Source: Heterodera schachtii (Eukaryota > Nematoda > Chromadorea > Rhabditida > Heteroderidae). Taken from it: a DNA stretch of 64,000 bases. Each line of letters opens with the position of its first letter. Position 1 is the first letter of the stretch. Both the position numbers and the translations under genes were made by a program. The notes under the pieces were generated by a model. It was not told the origin of the DNA, did no database searches, and was given only the letters and a program-made list of their open reading frames with translations. The stretch is taken from assembly GCA_023374025.1 (NCBI GenBank), contig SIJG01000007.1, forward strand, positions 2,732,636 through 2,796,635, read 5' to 3'. Positions 33,210 through 44,942 of the stretch are shown here, one piece after another.

Positions 33210-33990
33210 TTTTTAAAATATTGACAAATTCATAATGTAAATCCCGAAAATATAAATTGTTGATAACCCAAAATCAGAAGAAACTTTTCCGAAATTAAAC
33301 TGAAAGCAACAACCGGTACATTTCCGTTTTGGCGGTCGGAGGTCGTTTTCGCGCCAGCCTGAGTTCTTGGGGTTGTTCTAACTTTTTTTCACTGAGTTGA
33401 TCAAATCCAACAATCTTGGTAACATTCGGAAGCACTTTACATATTTAGAAGCAATTTCTAAACAATTGCTTGGCGATTAGACAATTGCCAAAAAAGTTAT
33501 AATTGAAAATTTTCAAAGAAGTCGAAATTTGTGAGAATTTTTCTTAATAATTTTTTCTATGGCAATGTGTCCCGATAGATGTCAAATCCACACAAAGATG
33601 GCAAAATGCAGTCACATGCACATTTTTTTTACTTTTCGTGAAGTGACGTGAACTAGCAGCACCCAGCAAAAAGAAGAAGCATAAAAAATAGTACCCCCCC
33701 CCCAATTTAAAATTTCGTTTTTGATGTTTTTTGTTTCAAAATGGAAATTTAAATTTTTTAAATTAATTTATATTCAAACTAAATTTAAAGAAAAGAAAAG
33801 ATCACCAAAAAATAGAAAAAGAAACCGAAAATCATCTTAGAATTAGAAGCATTCCCCAACATTTAATTGTGACTTGGTTGATTCTGTAATAATTGCATTA
33901 AAATGAGTTCATGTTTTTAAAACCCGAAATCTAATTGAAAAAGAGGATAAAAAAAAATTAATCTATTTAAAATTAAAAAATCAAAGTGAA
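33210..33990. other. Unassigned DNA, duplicated at 46.5-46.9 kb
   Basis: Includes a CCGGTACATTTCCGTTTTGG end like that of the 28229 element. From about 33590 (CACACAAAGATGGCAAAATG, GTGACGTGAACTAGCAGCAC, a C9 run) to the copy 7 gene it matches 46500-46950, where the C run is longer. No gene supported. Confidence 0.5.
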
Positions 33991-34201
33991 ATTTATAATG
34001 AAAAATCAACAAAAGAAAATTGGGGACAAAAGAAATTTAATGAAAATGAGAATAATAGGAAAAAAAAAAGTAAGAAAGGTTCGATGAACACAATAAGGTA
34101 CCTAAATGGATTTTTTAGAAAATATAAAATGTTTTTTAAATATATAAAAAAGCGAAAATTTAAATGCCTCAAATTTGCCATCAAAATGTTCTTCCAAAGT
34201 T

Positions 34202-35803
34202 TCATTTTCTAATTTCTTTTTTATCTAATTGCCAACTAAACCACCGTGTTGCATCGAGTTCATTACTTTTTCCTTCACATATTTTTTTAATTTTTTCCTC
34301 AAATTCCTTTCGAATTATTTTGTCAGCTTTTGTCGATTCGTTTAAATCCTCTTTAATACTTTCATTATAATTGAATTCCACCTCATTTAGCAATTTCATT
34401 GGTTTCAATTTGGAAATCTGCCCATATATTTCGTTGCAAGAATATTTCGAAAGATGATTAAAACTGCTAACAACCTCAATTAAGCTTAGAGCTTGGCCAT
34501 ATGGACCAAAAAATATTGGCCTAATTAGCGGTGCCAATTGTATCGAGTCATTCGGACTTTTCGCTTAATTAATTTTATGTTTTAAATATTATTAATATGA
34601 CTTCGAATGGTGGCACATACCTTCGGCATAAAGTAGGAACAAATATTCGTACAAAATGTTAAAATGTTTACGGTACATTTGACAAATTGTGTTGTCTTCA
34701 CAAATGGCTTCACATTGTTGCCAATTGTTTCGGATAAAATAAACAACACAAAGATGGGACTCATAAATTTCTAAATATTCTTTCGGATATTTGTTGATGA
34801 ATCGCTTAGAAAATTGCTTAAAATTTGTTGCCGCTTGTCCTTTCACGAACTCAGAAAACAATGCGTCATTAATCTAATTAAACATTAATTAATAAAAATT
34901 AATTATAAAGCATCTTTTGTCTAAATTTTTTATTTATTTAATTTTCATTTAATGTTAAGTCTCACCCAATTCCATTGATCATCGAATTTTGAATTCACAA
35001 TTATTTTATGTTTGTCATCATTTATTTGATCGGATATCCTTGGATTGTCTTTTTTTTGCAATTTCTTCCGCTTTTTTGAACATTTCCTTCAAATTTTCTT
35101 CGAATTTTTTTCGGATTATTCCGTCTAAAATTTCATTTATTTGCCATTTATTCGCTGTGTCAATTGCCAATTGCAAAATCATTTCATTAATTGGCAATTT
35201 TTGTTCATTTTCCAATTTTATTCCATAATTTAATCTCTCCTCATTCAACAATTTTGGTTCAAAATTATAAACCGAATTGAACAATTCGTTTAATTTAAAT
35301 TTGTAAGCTTGTCCCACCGATTTTATAAAATAAAATTGCGAAATATTGGCCAGACAAAGGACAGCATGAATTATTGGCCCATCAATTTCAATTCCTTTTT
35401 TAATCATAAATTTTGGCTTCATTGTTGGAATTCCGAAGTATTCTCTGCGCAAATATTCATACAAAATGCCCAAATATTTTACGATATTTTTGGCATTCTG
35501 TCCGTTCATGTTCTTTAAATTCCTTCCAAATTTTGTCACATTTCCAATTTTTTCTCATAAATGAACAATGCCAAGGTGTGCCTCATATTTTTGCACAGAA
35601 TATTCACTAATTTGAGTCTGGTGATGACCTTTCATAATTGAAATAAGAATATTGTCCTCACCCTAATTAATAAAATTGATTAATAAAATTAATTTCCTTA
35701 ACTATTAACAACTCACCGATGAATTCGCAATTGAAAATGGAATTATAAATTGATAAAAAATAAAAATATAAAGTTGAATTAGAAAAACAGAAATAATGAT
35801 CAT
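34202..35803 (-). pseudogene. Two-domain secreted family, copy 7 (frameshifts in exon 2)
   Basis: Exons 35803-35717 (MIIISVFLIQLYIFIF… ANSS signal peptide), 35662-34966, 34873-34621 and 34563-34202. Exons 3 and 4 are intact and almost identical to those of the oppositely oriented gene at 36637-38919. Exon 2 has a lost base in the VYFM motif (GTTCATTTATGAG gives a stop), an extra A in the YRKY codons (CGTAAAATATTTGG) and a shift in the A-run after EEIAKK. The N-terminal 30 residues of exon 2 (GEDNILISIMKGHHQTQIS) differ from the inverted twin more than the rest does, suggesting a mosaic or partial conversion. Single-base changes in A runs could also be assembly errors. Confidence 0.75.
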
Positions 35804-36129
35804 TATTTCCTTTCTTTATCAAACAAAAAGGAAATGAAAATGCGTTAATAATAGTTATTAAATCCCTTATTTATAAAAGATAATTTGTGGATTTAATTAA
35901 TAAATTAATATTTGATATTGTAGAATTATCCAAATCACTATTATCTATTATTATTATTTGTATTTTTGTATTAAATAATAAATTTTTACTTTATCTTATC
36001 AAAAAGAAATAAAAATATAAAGGAAGACAAAATATACGGAATTTATGAGCAAAAAAAAATCTTGAAATTTTCATAAGAAAATTTATAAATTTTCAATGAT
36101 AAAGTAAATTAAAAATGAAAAAACTCCAA

Positions 36130-36520
36130 AATCACACTGCCTTTAAAATGGTGATTGATCATTAGTAGATTATCCAAATCATCATAATATAATTATTTAT
36201 CATATTAAAGAACGATGCAATAATTAAAAAATTAGGATTGATCATAAGTAGGATTATTCAAATCTACATAATACAATTATTTATATTAAATAATGATGCA
36301 ATATTTTAAAATTTGGACCGACCATAAGTAGTATTATTCAAATCTACTTAATATAAAGGTTTGGATAATCCTACTTATGGTCAACCCCAATTATTTAAAT
36401 ATTGCATCATTATTTAATGTAATAAATAATAAGTAGATTTGGATAATCCTACTTATGATCATTATTTAAAACAATTTTTTGCTCCATTTATAAGGCTGTG
36501 TGATTTTCCATTTTTCATTT
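36130..36520. promoter_or_regulatory. Shared upstream region between divergent copies 7 and 8
   Basis: GATTATCCAAATC/AAGTAGG.TTAT repeats occur in one orientation at 36150-36350 and in the other (TTTGGATAATCCTACTTATG) at 36361-36455. Next comes CCATTTATAAGGCTGTGTGA at 36485, about 145 bp before the copy 8 ATG. The mirror arrangement fits two head-to-head genes each with its own upstream module. Confidence 0.55.
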
Positions 36521-36636
36521 TCAAAATTACTTTACTTTATTAGGCAATATCTTTTTTTTAGTTTTTATTAACCTTTTCTGTAAATAATTTCAAACAAAAA
36601 TTAGTGAATGTTTAATCATTTTTTAAAGAAAAAATA

Positions 36637-38919
36637 ATGTTTTATTCTTTTTCTCTAATCCCTTGTCAATTTATTATTCATCAAATTTTAATTCACTTTT
36701 CATATGCAATTTCATTGGTGAGTTAATTAATGCGTGAATTAATTTCTCTCACAAAGGAAGGTCCCCAGGTGTCCGTGGGATTTCCGAATGAAATTTGGTG
36801 GGTGGATAGAGACCCAAGGGTTCTTAAGAAAAATGTTTTTATTTTCTGCGAAATGAGCACGCGTGCCGAGTTATGACGTGCCAAACTTTTTAGTTTTTTC
36901 TAATTCAAGAAAAGAAATAACAATTTCACTACATTACAAGCATCAAATGGTGTAGAGGTAATGCGTTAGGCAAAAATCTTTTGGGTATCAGGTTCGAATC
37001 CTCTTCATGCTAATATATTTTACAATGTTTTTTTTTTTGCTTTTTATGCAAAGTTAACTTTAAAAAAATTGTTTAAAAACAAAATTTGATTCAAAATGGA
37101 TAAAATATTAAAAAAATTAAATTTTATTAAAAAAAAATTTTTTTTTGATAATTGACTTTGCATAATAAGCAAAAATTTAAAAAAATGGACTTACACATAA
37201 GGGATTCGAACCTGGGACCCAAAAAGACAAGAACAGCGCCCTGCCTCTACACCAATAGATGCTTGTAAGAAAGTAAAATAATTATTTTATTCGTTTATTC
37301 ATTAAAAAGTTTGGCACGTCATAACTCGGCACGCGTGTTCATTTCGCAGAAAATAAAAACATTTTTCTTAAGAACCCTTGGGTGCTCTATCCACCCACCA
37401 AATTTCATTCGGAAATCCCACGGACACCCGGGACCTTCATTTGTAAGCGTTTTAATTAGGTTGATGACAAAATGCTAATTGCATTTATGAAAGGTCACCT
37501 AGAAACGCAAATGAGTGAATATTCAATGCAAAAATATGAGGCACATCTTGGCATTATGAATTATATGAGAAAGAATTGGCACTGTGACAAAATAGCTGAT
37601 GAATTTGAAGAATATGAACGGACAGAATGCCAAAAACATCGCAAATATTTGGGCATTTTGTATGAATATTTGCGCAGAGAATACTTCGGAATTCCAACAA
37701 TGAAGCCAAAATTTATGATTAAAAAAGGAATTGAAATTGATGGGCCAATAATTCATGCTGTCCTTTGTCTGGCCAATATTTCGCAATTTTATTTTATAAA
37801 ATCGGTGGGACAAGCTTACAAATTTAAATTAAACGAATTGTTCAATTCGGTTTATAATTTTGAACCAAAATTGTTGAATGAGGAGAGATTAAATTATGGA
37901 ATAAAATTGGAAAATGAACAAAAATTGCCAATTAATGAAATGATTTTGCAATTGGCAATTGACACAGCGAATAAATGGCAAATAAATGAAATTTTAGACG
38001 GAATAATCCGAAAAAAATTCGAAGAAAATTTGAAGGAAATGTTCAAAAAAGCGGAAGAAATTGCAAAAAAAGAAAGACCACGGAGAGCCAATAAAATAAA
38101 TGATGACAAACATAAAATAATTGTGAATTCAAAATTCGATGATCAATGGAATTGGGTGAGACTTAACATTAAATGAAAATTAAATAAATAAAAAATTTAG
38201 ACAAAAGATGCTTTATAATTAATTTTTATTAATTAATGTTTAATTAGATTAATGACGCATTGTTTTCTGAGTTCGTGAAAGGACAAGCGGCAACAAATTT
38301 TAAGCAATTTTCTAAGCGATTCATCAACAAATATCCGAAAGAATATTTAGAAATTTATGAGTCCCATCTTTGTGTTGTTTATTTTATCAGAGAGAATTGG
38401 CAACAATGTGAAGCCAATTGTAAAGACAACACAATTTGTCAAATGTACCGTAAACATTTTAACATTTTGTACGAATATTTGTTCCTACTTTATGCCGAAG
38501 GTATGTGCCACCATTCGAAGTCATATTAATAATATTTAAAACATAAAATTAATTAAGCGAAAAGTCCGAATGACTCGATACAATTGGCACCGCTAATTAG
38601 GCCAATATTTTTTGGTCCATATGGCCAAGCTCTAAGCTTAATTGAGGTTGTTAGCAGTTTTAATCATGTTTCGAAATATTCTTGCAACGAAATATATGGG
38701 CAGATTTCCAAATTGATGCCAATGAAATTGGTAAATGAGGTGGAATTCAATTATAATGAAAGTATTAAAGAGGATTTAAACGAATCGACAAAAGCTGACA
38801 AAATAATTCGAAAGGAATTTGAGCAAAAAATTAAAAAAATATGTGAAGGAAAAAGTAATGAACTCGATGGAACACGTTGGTTTAGTTGGCAAATAGATAA
38901 AAAAGAAATTAGAAAATGA
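36637..38919 (+). CDS. Two-domain secreted family protein, copy 8 (intact)
   Basis: Exons 36637-36717, 37460-38155, 38248-38500 and 38558-38919 join in frame to 463 residues. Exon 1 is a signal peptide (MFYSFSLIPCQFIIHQI… SYA-ISL). Intron 1 (742 bp) contains a whole foldback element at 36751-37444. Domain A: VDDKMLIAFMKGH, HLGIMNYMRKNWHCDKI, ECQKHRKYLGILYEYLR, MKPKF, NEQKLPINEMILQLAIDT, IIRKKFEENLKEMFKKAEE, ending KFDDQWNW. Domain B: INDALFSEFVKG, HLCVVYFIRENWQQCEANCK, CQMYRKHFNILYEYLFLLYA, then AKSPNDSIQLAPLIRPIF, YGQALSLIEVV and KEFEQKIKKICEGKSNEL. It is the inverted twin of copy 7 but without its frameshifts. All splice borders are GT-AG with phases 0, 0, 1. Function unknown. Confidence 0.85.
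36939..37011 (+). other. tRNA-like segment (SINE-type head), probably not a functional tRNA
   Basis: 73 nt long. The ends AGCATCA/TCATGCT pair at 6 of 7 positions. TGGTGTAGAGG resembles a pol III A box and GGTTCGAATCC is a perfect B box. The T stem has two mismatches and no good 5-bp anticodon stem can be drawn, so I treat it as tRNA-derived rather than as a working tRNA. Confidence 0.5.
37191..37263 (-). other. Second tRNA-like segment, inverted partner
   Basis: On the minus strand it begins AGCATCTATTGGTGTAGAGG and contains CCCAGGTTCGAATCCC. It shares the A-box-like and B-box words with 36939-37011, but its anticodon region differs, so the two arms are not identical copies. Confidence 0.45.
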
Positions 38920-39150
38920 AAATTCGGAAGAACAATTTCTGATGGCAAATTTGAGGCATTTAAATTTTCGCTTTTTTATAAATTTAAAAAACATTTTATA
39001 TTTTTCTAAAAAATCCATTTTCCGTAAATGCTTTATTTGAATGCCCCCTTCTGCTGGTAGAATGCCGCGCCCGCCTAAATTTCTTTTGTCCCCCAATTTT
39101 CTTTTGTTGATTTTTCATTATAAATTTTATACTGTTGCAATTCCGGCGAA

Positions 39151-39369
39151 CTCTCTATACAAATATTCATACAAAATGTCCAAATATTTTAGATGTTTTT
39201 GGCATGTCCGTTCATATTCTTCAAATTTCTCCCCAATTTTGTAACATTGCAAATTCTTTCTCATAAAATAAACAATGCCAAGATAAGCTTCATATTTTTG
39301 CTTTGAATATTCACTGATTTGCATTTTTTGATCATTTCTCACAAATGCAATTAGCATTTTGTCGTCTCC
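39151..39369 (-). pseudogene. Fragment of domain A (copy 9)
   Basis: GDDKMLIAFVRNDQKMQISE, LGIVYFMRKNLQCYKI, CQKHLKYLDILYEYLYREFA, then the frame leaves the family at IATV and runs into sequence that matches 33980-34040 in opposite orientation (GAAAAATCAACAAAAGAAAA). Exon 1 and intron 1 are missing: the GGAGACGAC start is followed upstream directly by the AAAATATTGCCTAATGAAAT promoter-flank sequence. Two breakpoints thus bound it. Confidence 0.8.
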
Positions 39370-40309
39370 CTAAAAAATATTGCCTAATGAAATAAAGTAA
39401 TTATGAAATGAAAAATGGGAAATCACACAGCCTTATAAATGGAGCAAAAATTTGGATGATCATAATTAGGATTATCCAAATCTACTTAATATAATTATTT
39501 ATTATATTAAAGAATTTCGAAACCCGAAGCCGAAATTTTTCAAAATCTATTTGCCTATAAAATATTATTGGGTGATAAAAAATATTTGTAAAAAAAAAAA
39601 TCAAAAAAATCATTAACCCTAATGCAAATTAACCAGGGTAATGCGAAAGATAAATATTTTGCAATAAAACAAGTAAATTTTTATTTAACTTTTTGATAAA
39701 AAATATATTTTTTGAAACTCGGAATTTTGTCAATTCTTTTTTTTCACGGTTTTTGAGTCAATTTCAAAATTAAAGGGATTTTTGTGGCGCCGGCGGTGCA
39801 TATCGGCGCCTAGTGAAGAATTAGAAATTTCTGCCCTATTTCTTTAAAGATTTTCACTTAAAATTGCCAATTTAGTTTTCTTTTTTGGATCAAAAATTTT
39901 AATACAATTTTCTTAGGCTTTTTCGCGCTTTATTCGAAGTATTTTTTATAAATTTGTAGTACAATTGTTTTTTTTAATCGAGAAATTTTCAATGTGTCAA
40001 ATATTCCATCAAATAAATCATTCTTCCAAATTTTAGGTTTGTTATATTAAAAATAAAAAATAAAACTGAAATTTATAATGAAAAATAAAAAAGAAAATGA
40101 GAATGAGAATAATAGGTAAAAAAAAAAATCAGAAAAGCAACTCATTAAAATTCTTAATTGTATATCAATCAATGGCACAGAAACAATTAAGAAATTTTCA
40201 TTAAATTAAGACTCTTTTTTACAAAATTTTAGTTAAATAACCTTTTTTAAATGGCGAAAAATTTAATGAGTCAAATCTGCCATTAGAAATTCTTCTTTTA
40301 AATTTTCAT

Positions 40310-40394
40310 TTTCCTAATTGGTTTTTTTCACTCTTATCCAACAAACCAAAAGATTTTTTGAGCACTTTACTTTTCCTTCACTTATTTTTTAACG
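40310..40394 (-). pseudogene. Exon 4 tail relic (unit A)
   Basis: On the minus strand: GTGAAGGAAAAGTAAAGTGC, TCAAAAAATCTTTTGGTTTG, then TTGGATAAGAGTG, the end of domain B (K.CEGKS…FWFVG-like) of a family gene. It is cut by the foldback element that starts at about 40395. The duplicate is at 49910-50005. Confidence 0.65.
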
Positions 40395-40770
40395 TGGTTG
40401 GTCGATCGACGAAAAGTGCAAATTTTTCTAAATTTTTGACTAATTCAACTTATATCTTTTCTCAGACGCAATTAAATTGCACAATCTTGGTATCATACGA
40501 AAGCCCTTGAATTGCTTTATTAGCTTGCTAAATTTCAAAAAATTTTATTCAGTTTTTCAAAAGTTCTAGCCAAAAAACTGAAAAATTGTCATCATTTTAA
40601 AAAAAACTTGATAACATTTTTTGAAATTTAGCAAGCTTATAACGCATTTCAAGGGCTATCGTATGATACCAAGATTGTGCAATTTTGTTACGTTTGAGAA
40701 AAGTTAGGAGTTGTTTTACTCAAAAATTTAGCAAAATTTGCACTTTTCGTCTATCGACATAGCACCTTTT
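40395..40770. mobile_element. Foldback element (GTCGAT.GACGAAAAGTGC ends)
   Basis: GTCGATCGACGAAAAGTGCA near 40401 is mirrored by GCACTTTTCGTCTATCGAC at about 40740-40758. The arms (about 175 bp) share GACGCAATTAAATTGCACAA, CTTGGTATCATACGA and TTCAAGGGCT in inverted order. The unit B copy (51074-51408 and 52653 onward) has lost its left tip to the element at 50006 and carries a hAT-like insertion in its right tip. Confidence 0.8.
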
Positions 40771-40839
40771 TTAAGAAACAACGAATTTTTGGCTGATCAC
40801 AATTATTCCTTTGTTCTAATTTGGACCGGGGCTAAAAAA

Positions 40840-41770
40840 ACGTGGCTAATGATTTCGTCAGTGAACGAATTCGTCAGTGATTTTCGTCAGTGATTATTTT
40901 CGTCAGTAAACAATTTCGTCAGTGTACTATTTTCATTTATTTCACTGTTTTTCATTTTTTTTCGTCAGTGATCGAATTCGATACTTTGTTTTCAAATGTA
41001 TAATAGCTTGTTATGTATGTTAATTCGTTCTCGAATGCATATATGTCGACCCTAATCCAACATCTGAGCTACAGGAATATTTTAAATTTTGCTGAACTAA
41101 ATTTCGTCTTTTAACAAATTTTGGAAAGCAACATTTCATTATTGTTCTTTTCTTTGGTTATTTTTTTCACTTAGAATTTTCTAATGTCATGGATTCGCCC
41201 AATCATGTTAATTAAAAACGAAGAACCGTTTAACTATCAAGCTGACGGTAATATGGGTGTTGCTGCCGACGGCTTGATTCGTTATCAGATTGATGCAATA
41301 ATTGGCACAACATAATGAACTTTTCCAATACAATAGTGGAACATGACAGACCGTTTAGAAATATGTTAGGCAAGACAACAATTTAAATCCTCTTTTCCAG
41401 GACATTGGAAATTGTGATACACTTGAATATCTTCAGACCTGTGCTTACTGTTTACACGTTTAAATTGTCTTAAGTATTTTTAAAAAAATAATTCACTGAC
41501 GAAATTGTCCAATGACGAATTCGTTTGATAATAAAAAGTTACTTTAAAATTTAAGCATTATATATATTGAATGAAAGAATTATCGCTATTTGAGTTTAAA
41601 ATACATTAAAGAAAATAAGTATGTATATAGAACATTTAACGTGAAAATTAAGTCACTGACGAAAACATTCACTGTCGAATTCGATCACTGACGAAAAAAA
41701 ATGGAAAACAGTGAAATAAATAAAAATAGTTCACTGACGAAATCGTTTACTGACGAAATCATACAGCGCC
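40840..41770. mobile_element. 930-bp foldback element with TTCGTCAGTGA tandem termini
   Basis: The left end has five CGTCAGT(G/A)A-type units between 40855 and 40975, then TATTTCACTGTTTTTCAT. The right end has the reverse complements (TTCACTGACGAAATC etc.) up to about 41762. Its absence from unit B, where GGGCTAAAAAAAATTGCAAT at 52727 is uninterrupted, shows it is a discrete insertion. The interior has no long open frame. Confidence 0.85.
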
Positions 41771-42030
41771 AAAAAAAAATTGCAATTGCTCAATTTCTAT
41801 TTACAAAAGAAGAATAAAGAACACTTGAATTTTAAAATTTAAATTTTGATTTTCATTTTAATCAGTAAATTTTCATCAAATTTATTCTTAATATAATAAT
41901 TACTATGAATTAAATTTAAAGAAACACAAAATTGTTGCAATTAAAATTAATGAGTCACATTAAAAATTTTCCATCAAATTCTTCTTCCAAATTTTCATTT
42001 TTTACATAATTCCTTTTTTTCACTCTTATC

Positions 42031-43807
42031 TTACCCAACAACCCAAAAGGTTTCTTTGAGCGCTTTGCTTTTTCCTTCACATACTTTTTTCATTTTTTGC
42101 TCAAATTCCATTCGAATTTCCGTTAAATTCGTCGATTCATTTAAATCCTTTTTATTATTTTCATCATAATTCAATTCCACCTCATTTACCAATTCCATTG
42201 GACGCAAGGTAATAAAATCATATGCTTTGTTGCAAGAATATTTGGCAACAAAATTTAAATTGCTAATAACATCAATTAAGCTGAGAGCAAAGCCAATTGC
42301 ACCAACAAATATTGGCCTGACCGGTGACAATTGTATCGAGTCATTCGGGCTTTTAGCTTAATTAATTTTCAATATTTTAAATATTATTAAAAATGACTGT
42401 GAATGGCACATACCTTCGGCATAAAGTCGGAACAAATATTCGTACAAAATGTGCAAATGTTTACGGTACATTTGGCAATTTAAATAATCTTCACAAAAGG
42501 CTTCACATTGGTGCCAATTATTTTTGATAAAATAAACAACACAAAAATGGGTCTCATATTTTTGCAAATGCTCTTCAAATTGCGCATTTTTATTGATGAA
42601 GCACTTCGAAAATTTCTGAAGATCTGTCGCCGCATGTCCTTTCACGAATTCAGAAAACAATGCGTCATCAGTCTAAACAAACATTAATTTAATAAAAAGA
42701 AAATAAATAAATGCATTTTTACTCCTCTAAAATGCGTCAGTGTTATTTATGTTTTTAGAAACTGACGCATTTCCGGTCTCAAATTTTCTTTTCTCATTTC
42801 TCACCCTTTATATGCTGGATTTAGGAAATTTATGTCTTTTGAATTTTGACTTTTTTGTAAGGCTACAGAATTTTATTTTTGAAAATTGTAGCACTGACGC
42901 ATTTCACAAATTCTGTAAACGAAATGCGTCATTTGTTTAAACAATTCTAATTTATTTATATAAATGCAAAAAATAAAAAATAAAATGTTTTTTCTCATTT
43001 CTCACCCATTTCAATGCATCATCGAATGCATTCTCATTTTTATTCACTACATTTACATCAAAATATTCTTCTTCTTCATATTCCTCTTCTTTTGCTCTTT
43101 CTTCCGCTTTTATAAACAATTCCTTCATATTTTTGTCAAAATTTTGTCGAATTATTCCATCTAAAATTTCATTTGTTTGCTGCCATTCATTCGCTGTGTC
43201 AATTGCCAATTGTAAAATCATTTCATTAATTGGCAATTTTGATTCTTTATTTTCAAATTTTACCCCAACATTCAATCGATGCTCATTCAACAATTTTGGA
43301 TCGTAATAATTACTTCTCCGTCCCTTATTAAAATAAAAACGGAAAAAAATTTTGGTCAAGCAATTTATCGCATAAATAATTGGTCCTTGAATTTCAATTT
43401 CTTCATCTTTATATGCAAATTTTGGCTTCACTGTTGGAATTCCGACATATTCACTGCTTAAATATTCGTACAAAATCCCAAAATATTTTCGATATTTTTG
43501 GCATTCTGTCCGTTCAAATTCTTCAAATTCATCCGCAATTTTGTCACATTGCCAATTCTTTCTCATTCTCATAAAATAAACAATGCCAAAGTGATTTTCA
43601 TATTTTTGTTTTGAATATTCACTGATTTGCATCTTTCTGATCATTTCTCACAAATGCAATTAGCATTTTATCGTCTCCCTATTACAAATAATTAGACAAA
43701 TTAATTACCCTAATTTATTAACTCACTGATGAAATTGCTGTTGAAATATGAATTAAAAAAAGATGAATAATAACGTGAAAAGAAATTATAGAAAAATAAT
43801 AAAACAT
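42031..43807 (-). pseudogene. Two-domain secreted family, copy 10 (one extra base in exon 2)
   Basis: Exons 43807-43727 (signal peptide MFYYFSIISFHVIIHLF… STA-ISS), 43678-43006, 42672-42414 and 42356-42031. Exon 2 is 673 bases, exactly one more than a whole number of codons: near 43640 GATCAGAAAGATGC has a G that is absent in sisters (GATCAGAAAATGC), which puts a stop soon after. Everything downstream is open: NWQCDKI, ECQKYRKYFGILYEYLS, VKPKF, NFDKNMKELFIKAEE, AFDDALKW; then TDDALFSEFVKG, NNWHQCEAFCEDYLNCQMYR and exon 4 up to TFWVVG-stop. VYFMRMRKNW shows an in-frame 6-base duplication. Intron 2 contains TGACGCATTTCC repeats in inverted pairs. It may be a recent pseudogene or carry a sequencing error. 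Confidence 0.75.
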
Positions 43808-44349
43808 TATTATATTTTCTTTAAAGAAATTAAATTTAAATTTAAAAGGCCATTATTTACATAAAAAGTTGATTACGTTTTTTTATTAATAAATGAACTA
43901 TAATCTATTTAATTTGTAAGTATAATATAATTCTATTTTCTAATAAAAGGTATTGTCAAATTAAGTAAAATAATTATTTAAACGAAAAACGGAAAATCAC
44001 ATAGCTTTATAAAGCTTTGAATTATCCAACATCCCTTTCTTATTTAATATAAATTTGATCACAGTAGAAATATCCAAAAATTCTTAACAAATTTAATATA
44101 CTTTGCATTTTAAATTAATAATGATGCAAGCATTTCAAATGATAATATTTGATCAACAATATAATTATACAAAATAATTTTTTATATATTTTTTTATATT
44201 ACCTATATTCAGGAAATGGGTTTTATATGTGCTAAAAATCCCTCAAAATAAGTAATGCTAAATCACCGGAATATGTTTATATATACCAAACCCCCAAAAT
44301 ATGTTTTTATGAACTAAAAAATCCCTCTAATTCAGAGATGTTGCCAGTG

Positions 44350-44569
44350 TATGCCTCATATTTTTGCTTTGAATATTCACTGATTTGCATTTTTTGATCA
44401 TTTCTCACAAACAAAATTAGCACTTTGTCATCTCCCTAATTAAAAATATTTAGACAAATTAATGACCCTGATTAATTAATTAACTCACTGATAAAATTGC
44501 ATTTGAAATATGATTTTAAAAAAGATGAAAAATTATATGAAAGGGAATTATAGAAAAATAATAAAACAT
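44350..44569 (-). pseudogene. Family relic: exon 1 and start of exon 2 (unit A)
   Basis: Exon 1-like 44569-44489 (MFYYFSIIPFHIIFHLF, then TAA instead of TTA at codon 18) and exon 2 start 44435-44350 (GDDKVLILFVRNDQKMQIS, EYSKQKYEA) followed by unrelated DNA. The promoter module (CAGCCTTATAAAGC at about 44627) is preserved upstream. A duplicate lies at 55300-55536. Confidence 0.75.
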
Positions 44570-44942
44570 TTTTATATTTTTTTTAATTAAATAAATTAAA
44601 TGGTCAAATAAATGGAATATCAGACAGCCTTATAAAGCTTTGAATTAGTGATGACACCAATTGATTATCCAAAATCCCTTATTTATTTAATATAAATTTA
44701 ATCACCAGTAGAATTATCCAAAATCCTTTATAAATTTAATGTGGTTTTGTGGGATTGATCATAAGTAGGATTATCCAAATCTACTTAATAAAATGTTTAT
44801 TATATTAAATAATGATGCAATAATTAAAAAATTGGGATTGACCAACAATAATTATACAAATCTCTATTTTCTTAATATATTTTACATTATATTCAGAATT
44901 TTGGGGCGTTGAGCAGGGGCCTATTTCAATTAGGCTCATCAT

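Larger units (their letters stand above)
36751..37444. mobile_element. Foldback element with two tRNA-like segments, in intron 1 of copy 8
   Basis: Outer arms: ACAAAGGAAGGTCCCCAGGT at 36751 and its counterpart ending CCCGGGACCTTCATTTGT at 37444; the arms (about 150 bp) share CCACCAAATTTCATTCGG and GCACGCGTG.CGAGTTATGA in inverted order. Inside each arm is a 73-nt tRNA-like segment, in inverted orientation to each other. The element may be a SINE-like insertion that duplicated head to head. Copy 8 splicing appears to tolerate it. Confidence 0.8.
39376..44700. repeat. Direct segmental duplication, unit A (partner 48810-55647)
   Basis: From AAATATTGCCTAATGAAATA through GAATTTCGAAACCCGAAGCC, an exon 4 relic, a foldback element, copy 10 and the small relic at 44350, this unit is matched in the same order and orientation by 48810-55647. 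Unit A has an insertion at 40840-41770 absent from unit B. Unit B has elements at 50006-51073 and 51417-52652 absent from unit A. Sequence between insertions looks nearly identical by eye. Confidence 0.85.

Noticed and set aside
36939..37263. Functional tRNA genes
   Set aside because: B box is perfect, but T and anticodon stems have several mismatches and the segments are arms of a foldback element.
40840..41770. Helitron or LTR retrotransposon
   Set aside because: Inverted, not direct, terminal repeats and no coding region; the unit B empty site shows a simple insertion.
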